From contig NZ_JAHLZY020000002.1 of NCBI RefSeq assembly GCF_018967865.2, positions 1 to 37,999 on the forward strand: 37,999 nt of DNA, in the 5' to 3' direction. Both the position numbers and the translations under genes were made by a program. Each line of letters starts with the position of its first letter. Positions within the stretch are counted from its first letter, which is position 1. Below, one piece after another: positions 16,181 through 23,570 of the stretch. The notes under the pieces are model-generated. The model made no database searches, was not told the DNA's origin, and saw nothing but the letters and a program-made list of their open reading frames with translations. This DNA is from Hymenobacter siberiensis. Lineage in GTDB: Bacteria; Bacteroidota; Bacteroidia; Cytophagales; Hymenobacteraceae.

Positions 16181-16462
16181 TTACCGTTGTTTGGCAGGTA
16201 TTGCCTGGTGGCTGTCCGGCCGCGAAGCAAAATAGGCTTCAAGGGCATCGTTGAGGATATCCACCTTCGCTTCGCGGCTCCAATAGGCCAGTTGCTCTAG
16301 ACACAGTTGGTTCTCAGCTGTAATGCGCGAGCTGAAAGGCGAATAGACCCGTTTTCCGGGCTTAGGCGGGCCTATCGGCGCTTGGTGCGAGGGCTGGGCT
16401 TTGGTGCCCGGTTTGCGGAGCATAGAGACGGCATCCTGAGTGGCTTTGGGAGGCGTGTTCAT
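16181..16462 (-). CDS. Small ParB-like / ribbon-helix-helix protein, partner of ParA
   Basis: A 93-residue protein with a Pro/Lys-rich flexible N-terminus (PPKATQ, KPGTKAQPSHQ) and a C-terminal segment SPFSSRITAENQLCLEQLAY followed by a helix VDILNDALEAYF. That pattern fits a ribbon-helix-helix DNA-binding fold: a strand with alternating residues followed by two helices. It lies 46 bp downstream of parA on the same strand. In ParA-type partition modules a short second gene of this kind encodes the centromere-binding protein whose N-terminus stimulates the ParA ATPase. Function is inferred mainly from position and size. Confidence 0.65.
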   Translation of the reverse strand: MNTPPKATQDAVSMLRKPGTKAQPSHQAPIGPPKPGKRVYSPFSSRITAENQLCLEQLAYWSREAKVDILNDALEAYFASRPDSHQAIPAKQR

Positions 16463-16508
16463 TATAATTTGAAGTGAGGTGGGATAGATAATGGAGGCTG
16501 GTCATGAA

Positions 16509-17300
16509 TTAGGCCAGCCTGGCCCGGACGATTTCGGCCAAAGCAGCATAATCCATCGCTGCATTAGAGTCCGGTTTGTGGTCGTAAATGGTCTTTACGT
16601 GTACTTGAGACTGCACCACAGCTGCGTCGCGCCGCACGCTAGGCAGCAGCGATTCCTCACCGTACTCCTCCCGCACAGCCTGCACCACTGCCGCGTGCAT
16701 GGAATTGCGTTGCTTGGCGTTGTAGCGGGTGAAGAATACGCCCAGAAACTGCAACCCAGGGTTGATACGTCGTTCAATCTGGTCGGCCAATTCCTTTACC
16801 AAGCGCAGGCCATCGAAGGCAAACTTTTCCGGCTCGGTGGGAATGAGGTATGCGTCGGCCGCAGCCAAAGCCATATAGGTAAAAGTCTGCAGCGAAGGCG
16901 GGCAATCGACCACCACGTAGTCGTAAGCATCCTGCACTGTTGCCAAAGCCGTAGCTAGCCGCGTATGATAGTCCTTCTGCTTGTAGATGATGGGTTCGTA
17001 GCTGGCTAGGCGGAAATCGGCTGGCACCAAATCCAAGCCGGCCTCGGTAGTGAGAATTACTTCAGCCAATGGCACCGCTCCTACCAGTGCATCCCCTACG
17101 TGCGAAGCCAATTCCAGCTCGCCGCCAAGGTTGTTGGTCAGGTTGGCTTGCATGTCCAAGTCCACCATCAACACCCGGGCTCCCTGACGTTGCAGCGCCG
17201 CGCCGATGCTAACGGCACTGGTGGTCTTCCCAACTCCCCCCTTGTTGTTGGTGATGGCCAATACCCGCATTGGCGGCGGCCCGGTCTTTTTTGCTTTCAT
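16509..17300 (-). CDS. parA: ParA-family partition ATPase
   Basis: A 263-residue ParA/MinD-type ATPase. The deviant Walker A motif is KGGVGKTTS (K20, K25), Walker A' is VLMVDLDMQANLT, and Walker B is YVVVDCPPSLQ. The family's later signature PTEPEKFAFDGLRL is also present. There is no N-terminal helix-turn-helix, so it is the short (type Ib-like) form, which normally leaves repression to the partner protein. Start at 17300 is the first ATG; a second in-frame ATG at 17270 begins directly at the core strand (MRVLAITNNKGG) and is equally possible. It is followed by the ParB-like gene and then the replication origin and rep on the same strand. Confidence 0.93.
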   Translation of the reverse strand: MKAKKTGPPPMRVLAITNNKGGVGKTTSAVSIGAALQRQGARVLMVDLDMQANLTNNLGGELELASHVGDALVGAVPLAEVILTTEAGLDLVPADFRLASYEPIIYKQKDYHTRLATALATVQDAYDYVVVDCPPSLQTFTYMALAAADAYLIPTEPEKFAFDGLRLVKELADQIERRINPGLQFLGVFFTRYNAKQRNSMHAAVVQAVREEYGEESLLPSVRRDAAVVQSQVHVKTIYDHKPDSNAAMDYAALAEIVRARLA

Positions 17301-17720
17301 GGATTGCAGTGCTTACTGTAGAAGTATTGACAGCAACAAATGTATACAAATTACTTCTTCTAAAGCAATTAATAAAATAATAACATTTATTACATGTAAT
17401 AAAATTAATACGTGTAATGCATGTGTTTCATGTGGGTCAAGTACTTATTTTATTACTTGTAAGAACTGATAGTGAACAAAAATGCTTCAGAGCATGCATT
17501 TAGGGTCTTTTCAGAAACGCATGCATAGACTGGTTTCAGCCTAGAATCCATTAATCGAAGTGGAAAGGCCTAGTTAAGCAGGTATGCAAGTTTGCTGAAC
17601 CTACATGCAAAGCGGCTTGTAGGTAGTTAGAGAGACGAATAATATTTGCCTCAGTAAAAACAAGCTATGGCTCGTGCCTGAACGATTGGTGTCCGTGAGT
17701 AGAAATGTGGTCAATCTATC
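17301..17720. other. AT-rich region upstream of parA
   Basis: There is no gene. The first 170 bp are strikingly AT-rich against the GC-rich background and contain the dyads described for 17386-17403. GCATGCAT occurs twice (about 17492 and 17519). This is the likely promoter and partition-site region of the par operon. Confidence 0.5.
17386..17403. promoter_or_regulatory. Perfect 18-bp palindrome, candidate par operator or centromere
   Basis: TTTATTACATGTAATAAA is a perfect palindrome 83 bp upstream of the parA start. Related half-palindromes follow: ATACGTGTAAT (about 17408) and TTATTACTTGTAA (about 17450). Small plasmid ParB-like proteins often bind such repeats upstream of parA to form the partition complex and repress the operon. 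Confidence 0.5.
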
Positions 17721-17860
17721 AGGTTGAACGCATATAAATTTTGAGGACTGAATCCAGCCTGCCAGGGCACTTTTTTATTTTGGACCTGACGCTTTTTTAA
17801 AACCTAAAATGCCCTGTGAGACAATGGAGGCCCATGACTCCATTCATATGCGTTCAACCT
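17721..17860. mobile_element. 140-bp MITE-like inverted-repeat element
   Basis: Perfect 15-bp terminal inverted repeats, AGGTTGAACGCATAT and ATATGCGTTCAACCT, bound a non-coding segment. An inner inverted pair CAGGGCA / TGCCCTG (about 17763-17770 and 17809-17816) would make a nested stem. No second copy is present in the window and no transposase with these ends is visible. Confidence 0.65.
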
Positions 17861-18222
17861 CCAGGAAGGGATTGAGAACTTGACCCGTTGCGCGACTGGG
17901 GTGGGGGAGGGGCCCGCCCCAACATGGCCACAAGACCCGCCAAGCGTTTCGGCACCCGGTGGCTCGGCAGAGTGGCCCAGTAGGGGAGAGGCCGGTATAA
18001 CGTTTATTGAACATGGCCCCGCAAATATTATGTGAGTAGCACTAGACAGCATGCCATCTTAGCGCAACTAATTCACCCTGAACGACCTCCATCGACGGCA
18101 GTCAGACCCTTACCCCAGACATGCGCCTTCCGGCGGAGCATTGCCGCCAGGGCCGTCGAACCAAGCTGCCGCACCGGGAGTTATAGGCAGCTATTCCCTC
18201 TTCTAAACAGCGCCGTTCCCGC
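17861..18222. other. Upstream region of the sigma factor gene
   Basis: No gene is supported. The first half is GC-rich with runs of G (GGGGTGGGGGAGGGG near 17900). Short open frames on both strands have no recognisable features. Confidence 0.35.
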
Positions 18223-19086
18223 ATGAGACAGCTCAAAATCAGCAAGCAGATTACCAACCGCGAAAGCCAGTCGCTGGACAAGTACCTCCAGGAGATTGGC
18301 AAAGTGAGCCTGGTATCCATCGACGAGGAAGTCGAGTTGGCCCAGCGCATCCGCGAGGGCGACCAGATGGCCCTCGAAAAGCTGACCAAAGCCAACCTGC
18401 GCTTCGTGGTCTCAGTGTCCAAACAATACCAGAACCAGGGCCTGACCTTGGGCGACCTCATCAACGAGGGCAACCTGGGGTTGATTAAGGCGGCCAAGCG
18501 TTTTGATGAAACGAAGGGGTTCAAGTTTATCTCCTACGCTGTGTGGTGGATTCGGCAGAGTATCCTGCAAGCCCTGGCCGAGCAGAGCCGCATCGTGCGC
18601 CTGCCCCTGAACCGGGTGGGCTCGCTCAACAAAATCAGCCGCTCGTTTGCGGAGTTGGAGCAAAAGTTCGAGCGCGAGCCCTCGCCCGACGAGATTGCCG
18701 AGTTGCTGGAGCTGAGCACCGCCGAGGTGGTGGACACGCTGAAAATCTCAGGTCGCCACGTCTCGATGGATGCGCCCTTCGTGCAGGGCGAGGAAAACGG
18801 CTTACTCGATGTGCTGGGAGACGAGGCAGCGGATACGCCGGATGCCGGCTTGCTGCGGGACTCGCTACGCCGGGAGGTGCAGCGCGCGCTCTCGACCCTT
18901 ACGAGGCGGGAGGCCGATGTCATCACGCTCCATTTCGGGCTCAATGGCCAGGTCGCGCGAACGCTCGAGGAAGTCGGCGAGCAGTTTGGCTTGACCCGCG
19001 AGCGGGTCCGGCAGATCAAGGAGAAGGCCATTCGGCGCCTGAAACACACGTCGCGCTCACAGTCGCTGAAATCGTACCTGGGCTAG
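18223..19086 (+). CDS. RpoD-like primary-type sigma-70 factor
   Basis: A 287-residue sigma factor, the length of the Bacteroidota housekeeping sigma, which lacks the long N-terminal region 1.1. Regions 1.2 to 2.1 start at [19 protein letters not shown]. Region 2.3-2.4 has the invariant [10 protein letters not shown], region 3 contains [15 protein letters not shown] and [13 protein letters not shown], and region 4.2 ends [20 protein letters not shown]. Several places differ from the usual Bacteroidota consensus ([26 protein letters not shown]). It lies beside a plasmid module and transposon remnants rather than with core genes. I therefore lean towards an accessory paralogue of RpoD, but it could be the main copy. 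Confidence 0.92.
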   Translation: MRQLKISKQITNRESQSLDKYLQEIGKVSLVSIDEEVELAQRIREGDQMALEKLTKANLRFVVSVSKQYQNQGLTLGDLINEGNLGLIKAAKRFDETKGFKFISYAVWWIRQSILQALAEQSRIVRLPLNRVGSLNKISRSFAELEQKFEREPSPDEIAELLELSTAEVVDTLKISGRHVSMDAPFVQGEENGLLDVLGDEAADTPDAGLLRDSLRREVQRALSTLTRREADVITLHFGLNGQVARTLEEVGEQFGLTRERVRQIKEKAIRRLKHTSRSQSLKSYLG

Positions 19087-19245
19087 CCCCTTGGTCCCCT
19101 TTCCGTTCCAGTAGAACTGCCTAGGCTATAGGCTGACAATTCAGGCAAGGGGCTCGGGAAGCCGTGGGGAACGCCGCACCGGTGGCCGTCGCGCATCGGC
19201 GGGAATCGGCGGCTTCGTTGCAGCGTTGAGGGGGCGAAGTGCCCC

Positions 19246-19632
19246 CTAAGCCGCCTGCTTTTGGGCCTGCCAGAGCACGTGTTGCCAGCCGTTGGCTGCG
19301 GGGCGGATGTACGCGACCACGTATTTGAGGCGCGTAAAGAGCGGCTGGCCGTCGGCGCCGGGGCCCAGCTCAATCCGGACCCGCCCGTTGACCACGGCCG
19401 TTTGGTCGTCGTTATACGCCCGCACCGTCAGGGATTCGATGTCGACCTGGTCATAGCGGCTCTGCCCGTTGGCAATGGAAGCCAAGTAGCTGGCCTTGTC
19501 GTCCTGGTGGCCGTTCGAGTGGGTGTAGATGAGGTCGTCGGCAAAGATGGTTTCCAAGGTGGGCTGGTCTTTGGCAACCTGGGCATCGAAGCGGCGGCGC
19601 TCGAGCTGTTCAATTTCGCGAATGAGGGGCAT
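19246..19632 (-). CDS. DUF4440/SnoaL-like (NTF2-fold) protein, probably 5'-truncated
   Basis: The conserved part begins MPLIREIEQLERRRFDAQVA and continues IFADDLIYTHSNGHQDDKAS, YNDDQTAVVNGRVRIEL and a C-terminal GWQHVLWQAQK. This is the pattern of DUF4440 proteins, small alpha+beta NTF2-fold domains of mostly unknown function, often exported in Bacteroidota. From the ATG at 19632 it is 128 residues and lacks the signal peptide I would expect. The open frame continues upstream to 19854, but that part is antisense to an IS5-family transposase fragment starting at 19693. I infer that the transposon removed the original 5' end. Confidence 0.7.
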   Translation of the reverse strand: MPLIREIEQLERRRFDAQVAKDQPTLETIFADDLIYTHSNGHQDDKASYLASIANGQSRYDQVDIESLTVRAYNDDQTAVVNGRVRIELGPGADGQPLFTRLKYVVAYIRPAANGWQHVLWQAQKQAA

Positions 19633-19692
19633 TAGACCTAATTCGGAAAGGTGTGCTAAGTTGCTGCCCGAGAGCAGGGCGTAGTTTTGGGT

Positions 19693-19925
19693 ATGGATTA
19701 CCAGACCCTTCGGGAGCGGCCCCGGCAATTTTTGACTCTGACCAGCCTGCGACCGGCTGAATTTGACGACTTGCTGGCCGATTTTGCCCCAGCCTGGGAG
19801 CGTTATCACCGCTACCACACCCTGGAAGGGCGCAAACGGGCATTTCCCGCCCACCGCGAGCGGGCGGCCACTGCGGTGCTAGCAGGCAGCGATACAAAAC
19901 TCTTTTTTCTACTTAATTACCTTAG
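19693..19925 (+). pseudogene. IS5-family transposase, N-terminal fragment
   Basis: The frame MDYQTLRERPRQFLTLTSLR ... YHTLEGRKRAFPAHRERA ... TKLFFLLNYLR matches the helix-turn-helix N-terminal region of IS5-family transposases. Homology stops after LNYLR and the catalytic DDE domain is absent. The downstream sequence changes to the IS1595-type fragment within about 75 bp. Confidence 0.7.
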
Positions 19926-20000
19926 GGGCTTAGGAAGCAAAATTCAAAAAATGGGACATAACTCACTGTTACGCAATCAGCTAACTGCTATTATAGGTAC

Positions 20001-20611
20001 AGCAAAATTTCGGAGGTCAAATTTCGCTACTTGCTGCGCCTGTTTGCCTTGGATTTGACGGCCTCGGATACGGCCCGCCTCATGGACCTGAGCGTGCGGG
20101 CCGTCAATGACCTCTACCTGCTGTTGCGCCACCGACTCCTAGCCTGGAGCCCCGCGCCGGCCGAACTCGACGGAGCGGTCGAACTTGACGAGAGCTACTT
20201 CGGTACGCGCCGGGTGCGCGGCAAACGCGGCCGCGGAGCCAGCGGCAAAACCATCGTCTTCGGCCTGTTTAAACGCGGCAGGCAGGTATCACGGAAATCG
20301 TGCCCGACTGCTCGAAAAAGACCTTATAGGCCATCATAAGCGGCAAAATCGACGTGGCCGCGATGGTCAACACCGATGGCTGGCGCGGTTATGACGAGCT
20401 GGTAGACGTGGGCTTTGACCGCCACTTCCGCGTCCGCCATGGCCAAGACGAATTCGTGCAAGGCGCCTCGCTCATCAACGGCATCGAGTCCTTCTGGAGC
20501 TTCACCAAAGCCCGCCTCCAGCAGTTCAAGGGCGTGCCCAGGCACACCTTCTTACTGCATTTGAAAGTGTCTGAATTTCGGCCTCGATTAAAAGTTTGGT
20601 ACAGAAGTTAA
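20001..20611 (+). pseudogene. IS1595-family (ISXO2-like) transposase, frameshift and nonsense
   Basis: Read across frames the sequence is an ISXO2-like transposase. It runs SKISEVKFRYLLRLFALDLT, then ELDESYFGTRRVRGKRGRGA with the first catalytic Asp, then VNTDGWRGYDELVD and SLINGIESFWSFTKARL, which together hold the remaining catalytic residues. Three lesions are visible: no start codon (the N-terminus is replaced by the junction with the IS5 piece), a frameshift near 20283, and TAG in place of a sense codon in KKTL-stop-AII (about 20328). The C-terminus is cut short; its last codons run into the motif ATTAAAAGTTTGG, which resembles the recurring transposon-end motif in this window. It is certainly inactive. 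Confidence 0.88.
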
Positions 20612-20957
20612 GCGAGCCGCTTCCAAACATGGTGCCCACACGCTAAAATCCTGCGTTCAGCGGTTGTGAGGCCTATTTGTTCAGTGAAACCTTCCTATAA
20701 CTGTACAACTTGCTTGAGCACTCAGTAGCTAGCAAATCGGGCGAAAAACACGCCTATTTGGTATAGAAAACTTGTTCAGCAATCAAAGTACAGTTAACTC
20801 GACAAGCGCGACGATAAAGCTGTACTCTAACTCTGAAAACGGTTGTCTGATAATTATAATGTCTTGTTTTTCAAATGGTAGTGTCTTGTTAATCTTATAG
20901 TAGCGAGACTACTGACAAATTCACCGATTAACATTTGGACCAAACTTTTAACCAAGG
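20612..20957. other. Gene-free AT-rich junction between two transposon remnants
   Basis: There is no gene. The segment is bracketed by inverted copies of the recurring motif (20586-20612 and 20928-20959), as if it were a small element or a scar left between the IS1595 and Tn3 pieces. A short direct repeat TGTCTTGTT occurs about 20 bp apart near 20861 and 20882. Confidence 0.45.
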
Positions 20958-21320
20958 CCGAGTTTATTCATCCTGGACTGGCTGCAGAGCGTCGACTTGC
21001 GCCGCCGCGTACAGGTGGGACTCAACAAAGGCGAAGCCCGCAACGCGCTGGCCCGGGCCGTCTTCTTCCACCGGCTGGGCGAAATCCGGGACCGGGCTTT
21101 CGAGCAGCAGCGCTATCGGGCCAGCGGCCTGAACCTACTCACAGCGGCCATCGTGTTATGGAACACGGTGTATGTGCAGCGCGCCGTGCAGGCCCTGCGG
21201 GCCCACGGCCAGCCCGTGGACGAAGCACTTTTGTCCTACTTATCGCCACTGGGCTGGGAACATATCAACCTGACGGGCGACTATTCGTGGCGCACCAAAC
21301 GCGCTACGGGCAAATTTTAG
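20958..21320 (+). pseudogene. Tn3-family transposase, C-terminal fragment
   Basis: About 120 codons of a TnpA C-terminus: [61 protein letters not shown] and [16 protein letters not shown]. These are diagnostic of the Tn3 DDE transposase, whose full length is near 1,000 residues. An in-frame TAA sits immediately upstream inside the recurring motif, so about seven eighths of the gene is missing. The normal stop codon (21320) and the 38-bp terminal repeat 22 bp further on are preserved. Confidence 0.9.
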
Positions 21321-21342
21321 CCCCTGAGGGCCCTATCCAGGC

Positions 21343-21380
21343 CTTAACGTGCTATTTTTTCCGTTTCCTGAGAGGGCCCC
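21343..21380. repeat. 38-bp Tn3-family terminal inverted repeat
   Basis: Read on the minus strand this 38-bp segment begins GGGGCCCTCTCAGG and ends with the family-typical CACGTTAAG. Both the length and the GGGG...ACGTTAAG frame are those of Tn3-group ends. It marks the outer boundary of the Tn3 remnant. I found no matching opposite end in the window. Confidence 0.88.
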
Positions 21381-21511
21381 ACAATGGGCGGAGAATAGCC
21401 CACCTAATCTCCGCACCGTGGGGACTTAGGAAGGGGCCCCGGCCACCGGACTGGGCAGGGGGCGTGCAAGACCACGCCGCAGTGGTGCAGGCATTTGTAA
21501 AAGGTGGCCTT

Positions 21512-21623
21512 GCAGAGCATCAAAAAGTGTGGGGCAATTCTGTTTACAGCTGCTCTATGCGAAAACAGGGCTAATGGCCGCTTAACCCGTATCTGGACTG
21601 CCCCACACTTTTTGATGCTCTCC
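21512..21623. mobile_element. 112-bp MITE, family with GAGCATCAAAAAG ends, copy 1
   Basis: The 25-bp terminal repeats GCAGAGCATCAAAAAGTGTG... (21512-21536) and its near-perfect complement (21599-21623) bound a non-coding interior. A second copy with the same ends lies at 23296-23408. The two copies flank the M20 amidohydrolase gene on either side. Confidence 0.88.
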
Positions 21624-21784
21624 GGAGTTGAACTACGGCGGCTACCGCACGCGAAGAGAGAAGCTTTTTTTCATGGCCGTCCAGCGCCTGCTCTAGCGCC
21701 GGGCACAACCAGCAGGAAAAGCTACCTCGCCACCGGGTACCCGCACGAGTTGATTTGTGCCGCCGAGCCGGCCCCTGGGGCCGC

Positions 21785-23122
21785 TTATTGTGCTTTCGCC
21801 TTGTCAATCGATAGGACCGTTTGCAACAGCACATTGGCGCCGTTGGCCAGGTCCCCCGGTTTGGTCAGTTCTTGGGGCGAATGGCTGATGCCCCCCACGC
21901 TGGGCACGAAAATCATAGCCACGGGGGCAATCGCGGCCATTTCCTGGGAGTCATGGCCGGCCCCGCTTTGCATCAACTTGGTACTCAACCCCAAGGCCGT
22001 GGCCGCTGCCTGGACGGTTTGCTGCAACGCCTTGTCCGTGAGTGCTGGTTTTGAGGCGTTTGCTTGCCGGTCGAACCGGATGACGGTGTTACTGGTCGCG
22101 GCAATAGCAGTTGCCCGGCGCTCAATTTCCCGAAAGAGCGTTTCGATTTTATCGGCGGCCAAATCCCGGATTTCCAACCCCAGGACCACTTTGCCGGGAA
22201 TTACGTTGTACGCACTGGGGGTGACGGCCAGTTTGCCCACCGTGCCCACCTGGTTTCCTGGTACCGAGGTGATGACTTCGTTGACGGCGATGACCAGCCG
22301 GGACGCCGCCAGCAAGGCGTCTTGCCGCACGTTCATGGGGGTGGTGCCGGCGTGGTTGGCAAACCCTTCCACGGTGACTTCCCAATGCACAATGCCCACG
22401 ATGCCTTCCACTACCCCAATCTGTACGTTTTCCCGCGCCAAAATCCCTCCTTGTTCGATGTGCAACTCCACCCAGGCGCGAAGGTCCCCCCTCTTCCGGA
22501 CACTAGACTGAATGTTGTCGGGGTTGCCCCCAATGGCCTTGATGCCTTCCGCCATGGTGGGCCCGCTTTGGCTTTTTTGTTGCAACCCTGCGGGGGTTAA
22601 GTTGCCTGCCATGGCCATGCTGCCCACGGTGCCACCTTCCTCGTTAGAAAAAATGATGACTTCCAGCGGGTGCTCGGTGAGTATTTTGTGCTCGTTCAGC
22701 ACGTCAATCACTTCCAGCGCGCCGAGGGACCCCAACGGGCCGTCGTAGTTTCCCCCATCGGGCACCATGTCAATGTGCGAGCCAAAGGCAATGGGTGGGA
22801 GCTTGGGGTTTTTCCCTTGTCGTTTGCCGATGATGTTTCCGGCCGCATCAATGACCGGGTCCAGCCCCGCCCGTTTCATTTGCGCGATAAACCACGCTCT
22901 TCCGTCGATATCTCCCTTGGTATAAGCTACTCGGTAGCCATGTCCCCGGTCGTCCCGGCCAAATTTGGCCAATTCGTCCAGGCGGGTCACGATGCGCGCT
23001 TCGTTTACCCGCAACGGGTTGCCCACCACCGCGCGTTGGCCATGAGCGCCCAGCAGGCCCAGGGTGCAGACGCTCAAAGCGGTGACAAACACGTTTTTGA
23101 TAAAGGGTCTTCTTTTCACCAT
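21785..23122 (-). CDS. M20-family Zn-dependent hydrolase (allantoate/N-carbamoyl-amino-acid amidohydrolase type), exported
   Basis: A 445-residue metallo-hydrolase of the hydantoinase/carbamoylase group. Metal-site motifs are GSHIDMVPDGGNYDG (His, Asp), SNEEGG (Glu pair), ELHIEQG (His) and ISHSPQE (His). The dimerisation-domain signature NHAGTTPMNVRQDAL and SGAGHDSQEM are typical. The start at 23122 gives KRRPFIKNVFVTALSV, a Bacteroidota-style twin-arginine signal (RRxFIK), so the folded enzyme is probably exported by Tat. Related enzymes hydrolyse allantoate, ureidoglycine or N-carbamoyl amino acids, and the substrate here is not determined. No other purine-catabolism gene is nearby. The gene is bracketed by two copies of one MITE. 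Confidence 0.88.
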   Translation of the reverse strand: MVKRRPFIKNVFVTALSVCTLGLLGAHGQRAVVGNPLRVNEARIVTRLDELAKFGRDDRGHGYRVAYTKGDIDGRAWFIAQMKRAGLDPVIDAAGNIIGKRQGKNPKLPPIAFGSHIDMVPDGGNYDGPLGSLGALEVIDVLNEHKILTEHPLEVIIFSNEEGGTVGSMAMAGNLTPAGLQQKSQSGPTMAEGIKAIGGNPDNIQSSVRKRGDLRAWVELHIEQGGILARENVQIGVVEGIVGIVHWEVTVEGFANHAGTTPMNVRQDALLAASRLVIAVNEVITSVPGNQVGTVGKLAVTPSAYNVIPGKVVLGLEIRDLAADKIETLFREIERRATAIAATSNTVIRFDRQANASKPALTDKALQQTVQAAATALGLSTKLMQSGAGHDSQEMAAIAPVAMIFVPSVGGISHSPQELTKPGDLANGANVLLQTVLSIDKAKAQ

Positions 23123-23295
23123 GGGTTTTTTAAATAAGTGGACGAGCCCCATTCCAGGCCCCCAATAGGTGCCCGAAAGATGGCCCTGGTTAAAATGAGG
23201 GTCTAAATATTACGTCAAAGCAACGGGATTTCCGATAACATGGCGTATTTCCACCCAAATTAGCTCCTGCGGCTAATGCCCAAACAACAGGAGTT

Positions 23296-23408
23296 GGAGA
23301 GCATCAAAAAGGGTGGGGCAGCTGAGACCACTAAGCTCTTGACCACTGCCGGCGGGATGCCTACCCATACCGTTTAACCCAACTGCCCCACTCTTTTTGA
23401 TGCTCTCC
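23296..23408. mobile_element. 113-bp MITE, family with GAGCATCAAAAAG ends, copy 2
   Basis: The ends GGAGAGCATCAAAAAG (23296 onward) and CTTTTTGATGCTCTCC (to 23408) form 25-bp inverted repeats with one mismatch. The repeats match copy 1 at 21512-21623. The interior differs except for a TTAACCC segment near the right end. It lies 174 bp upstream of the M20 gene's start and so may lie in or near its promoter region. Confidence 0.88.
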
Positions 23409-23570
23409 TAATATGCTAGACGTAAATCATCTTAAATTAGACCACCGACCTATTACTTTATCCGTCAAGCACGCTATGTGGCCATCGTGAAACGGTTTGC
23501 CACTTCCCGGAGCCATCAATAAGCCTTAGACCGGACGTCTGCCCTGGGATAGGACCCGCTCCACTACCTA

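Noticed and set aside
21504..22511. 335-codon plus-strand open frame
   Set aside because: It begins in a MITE and runs antisense to the M20 hydrolase, whose motifs are unambiguous on the other strand.
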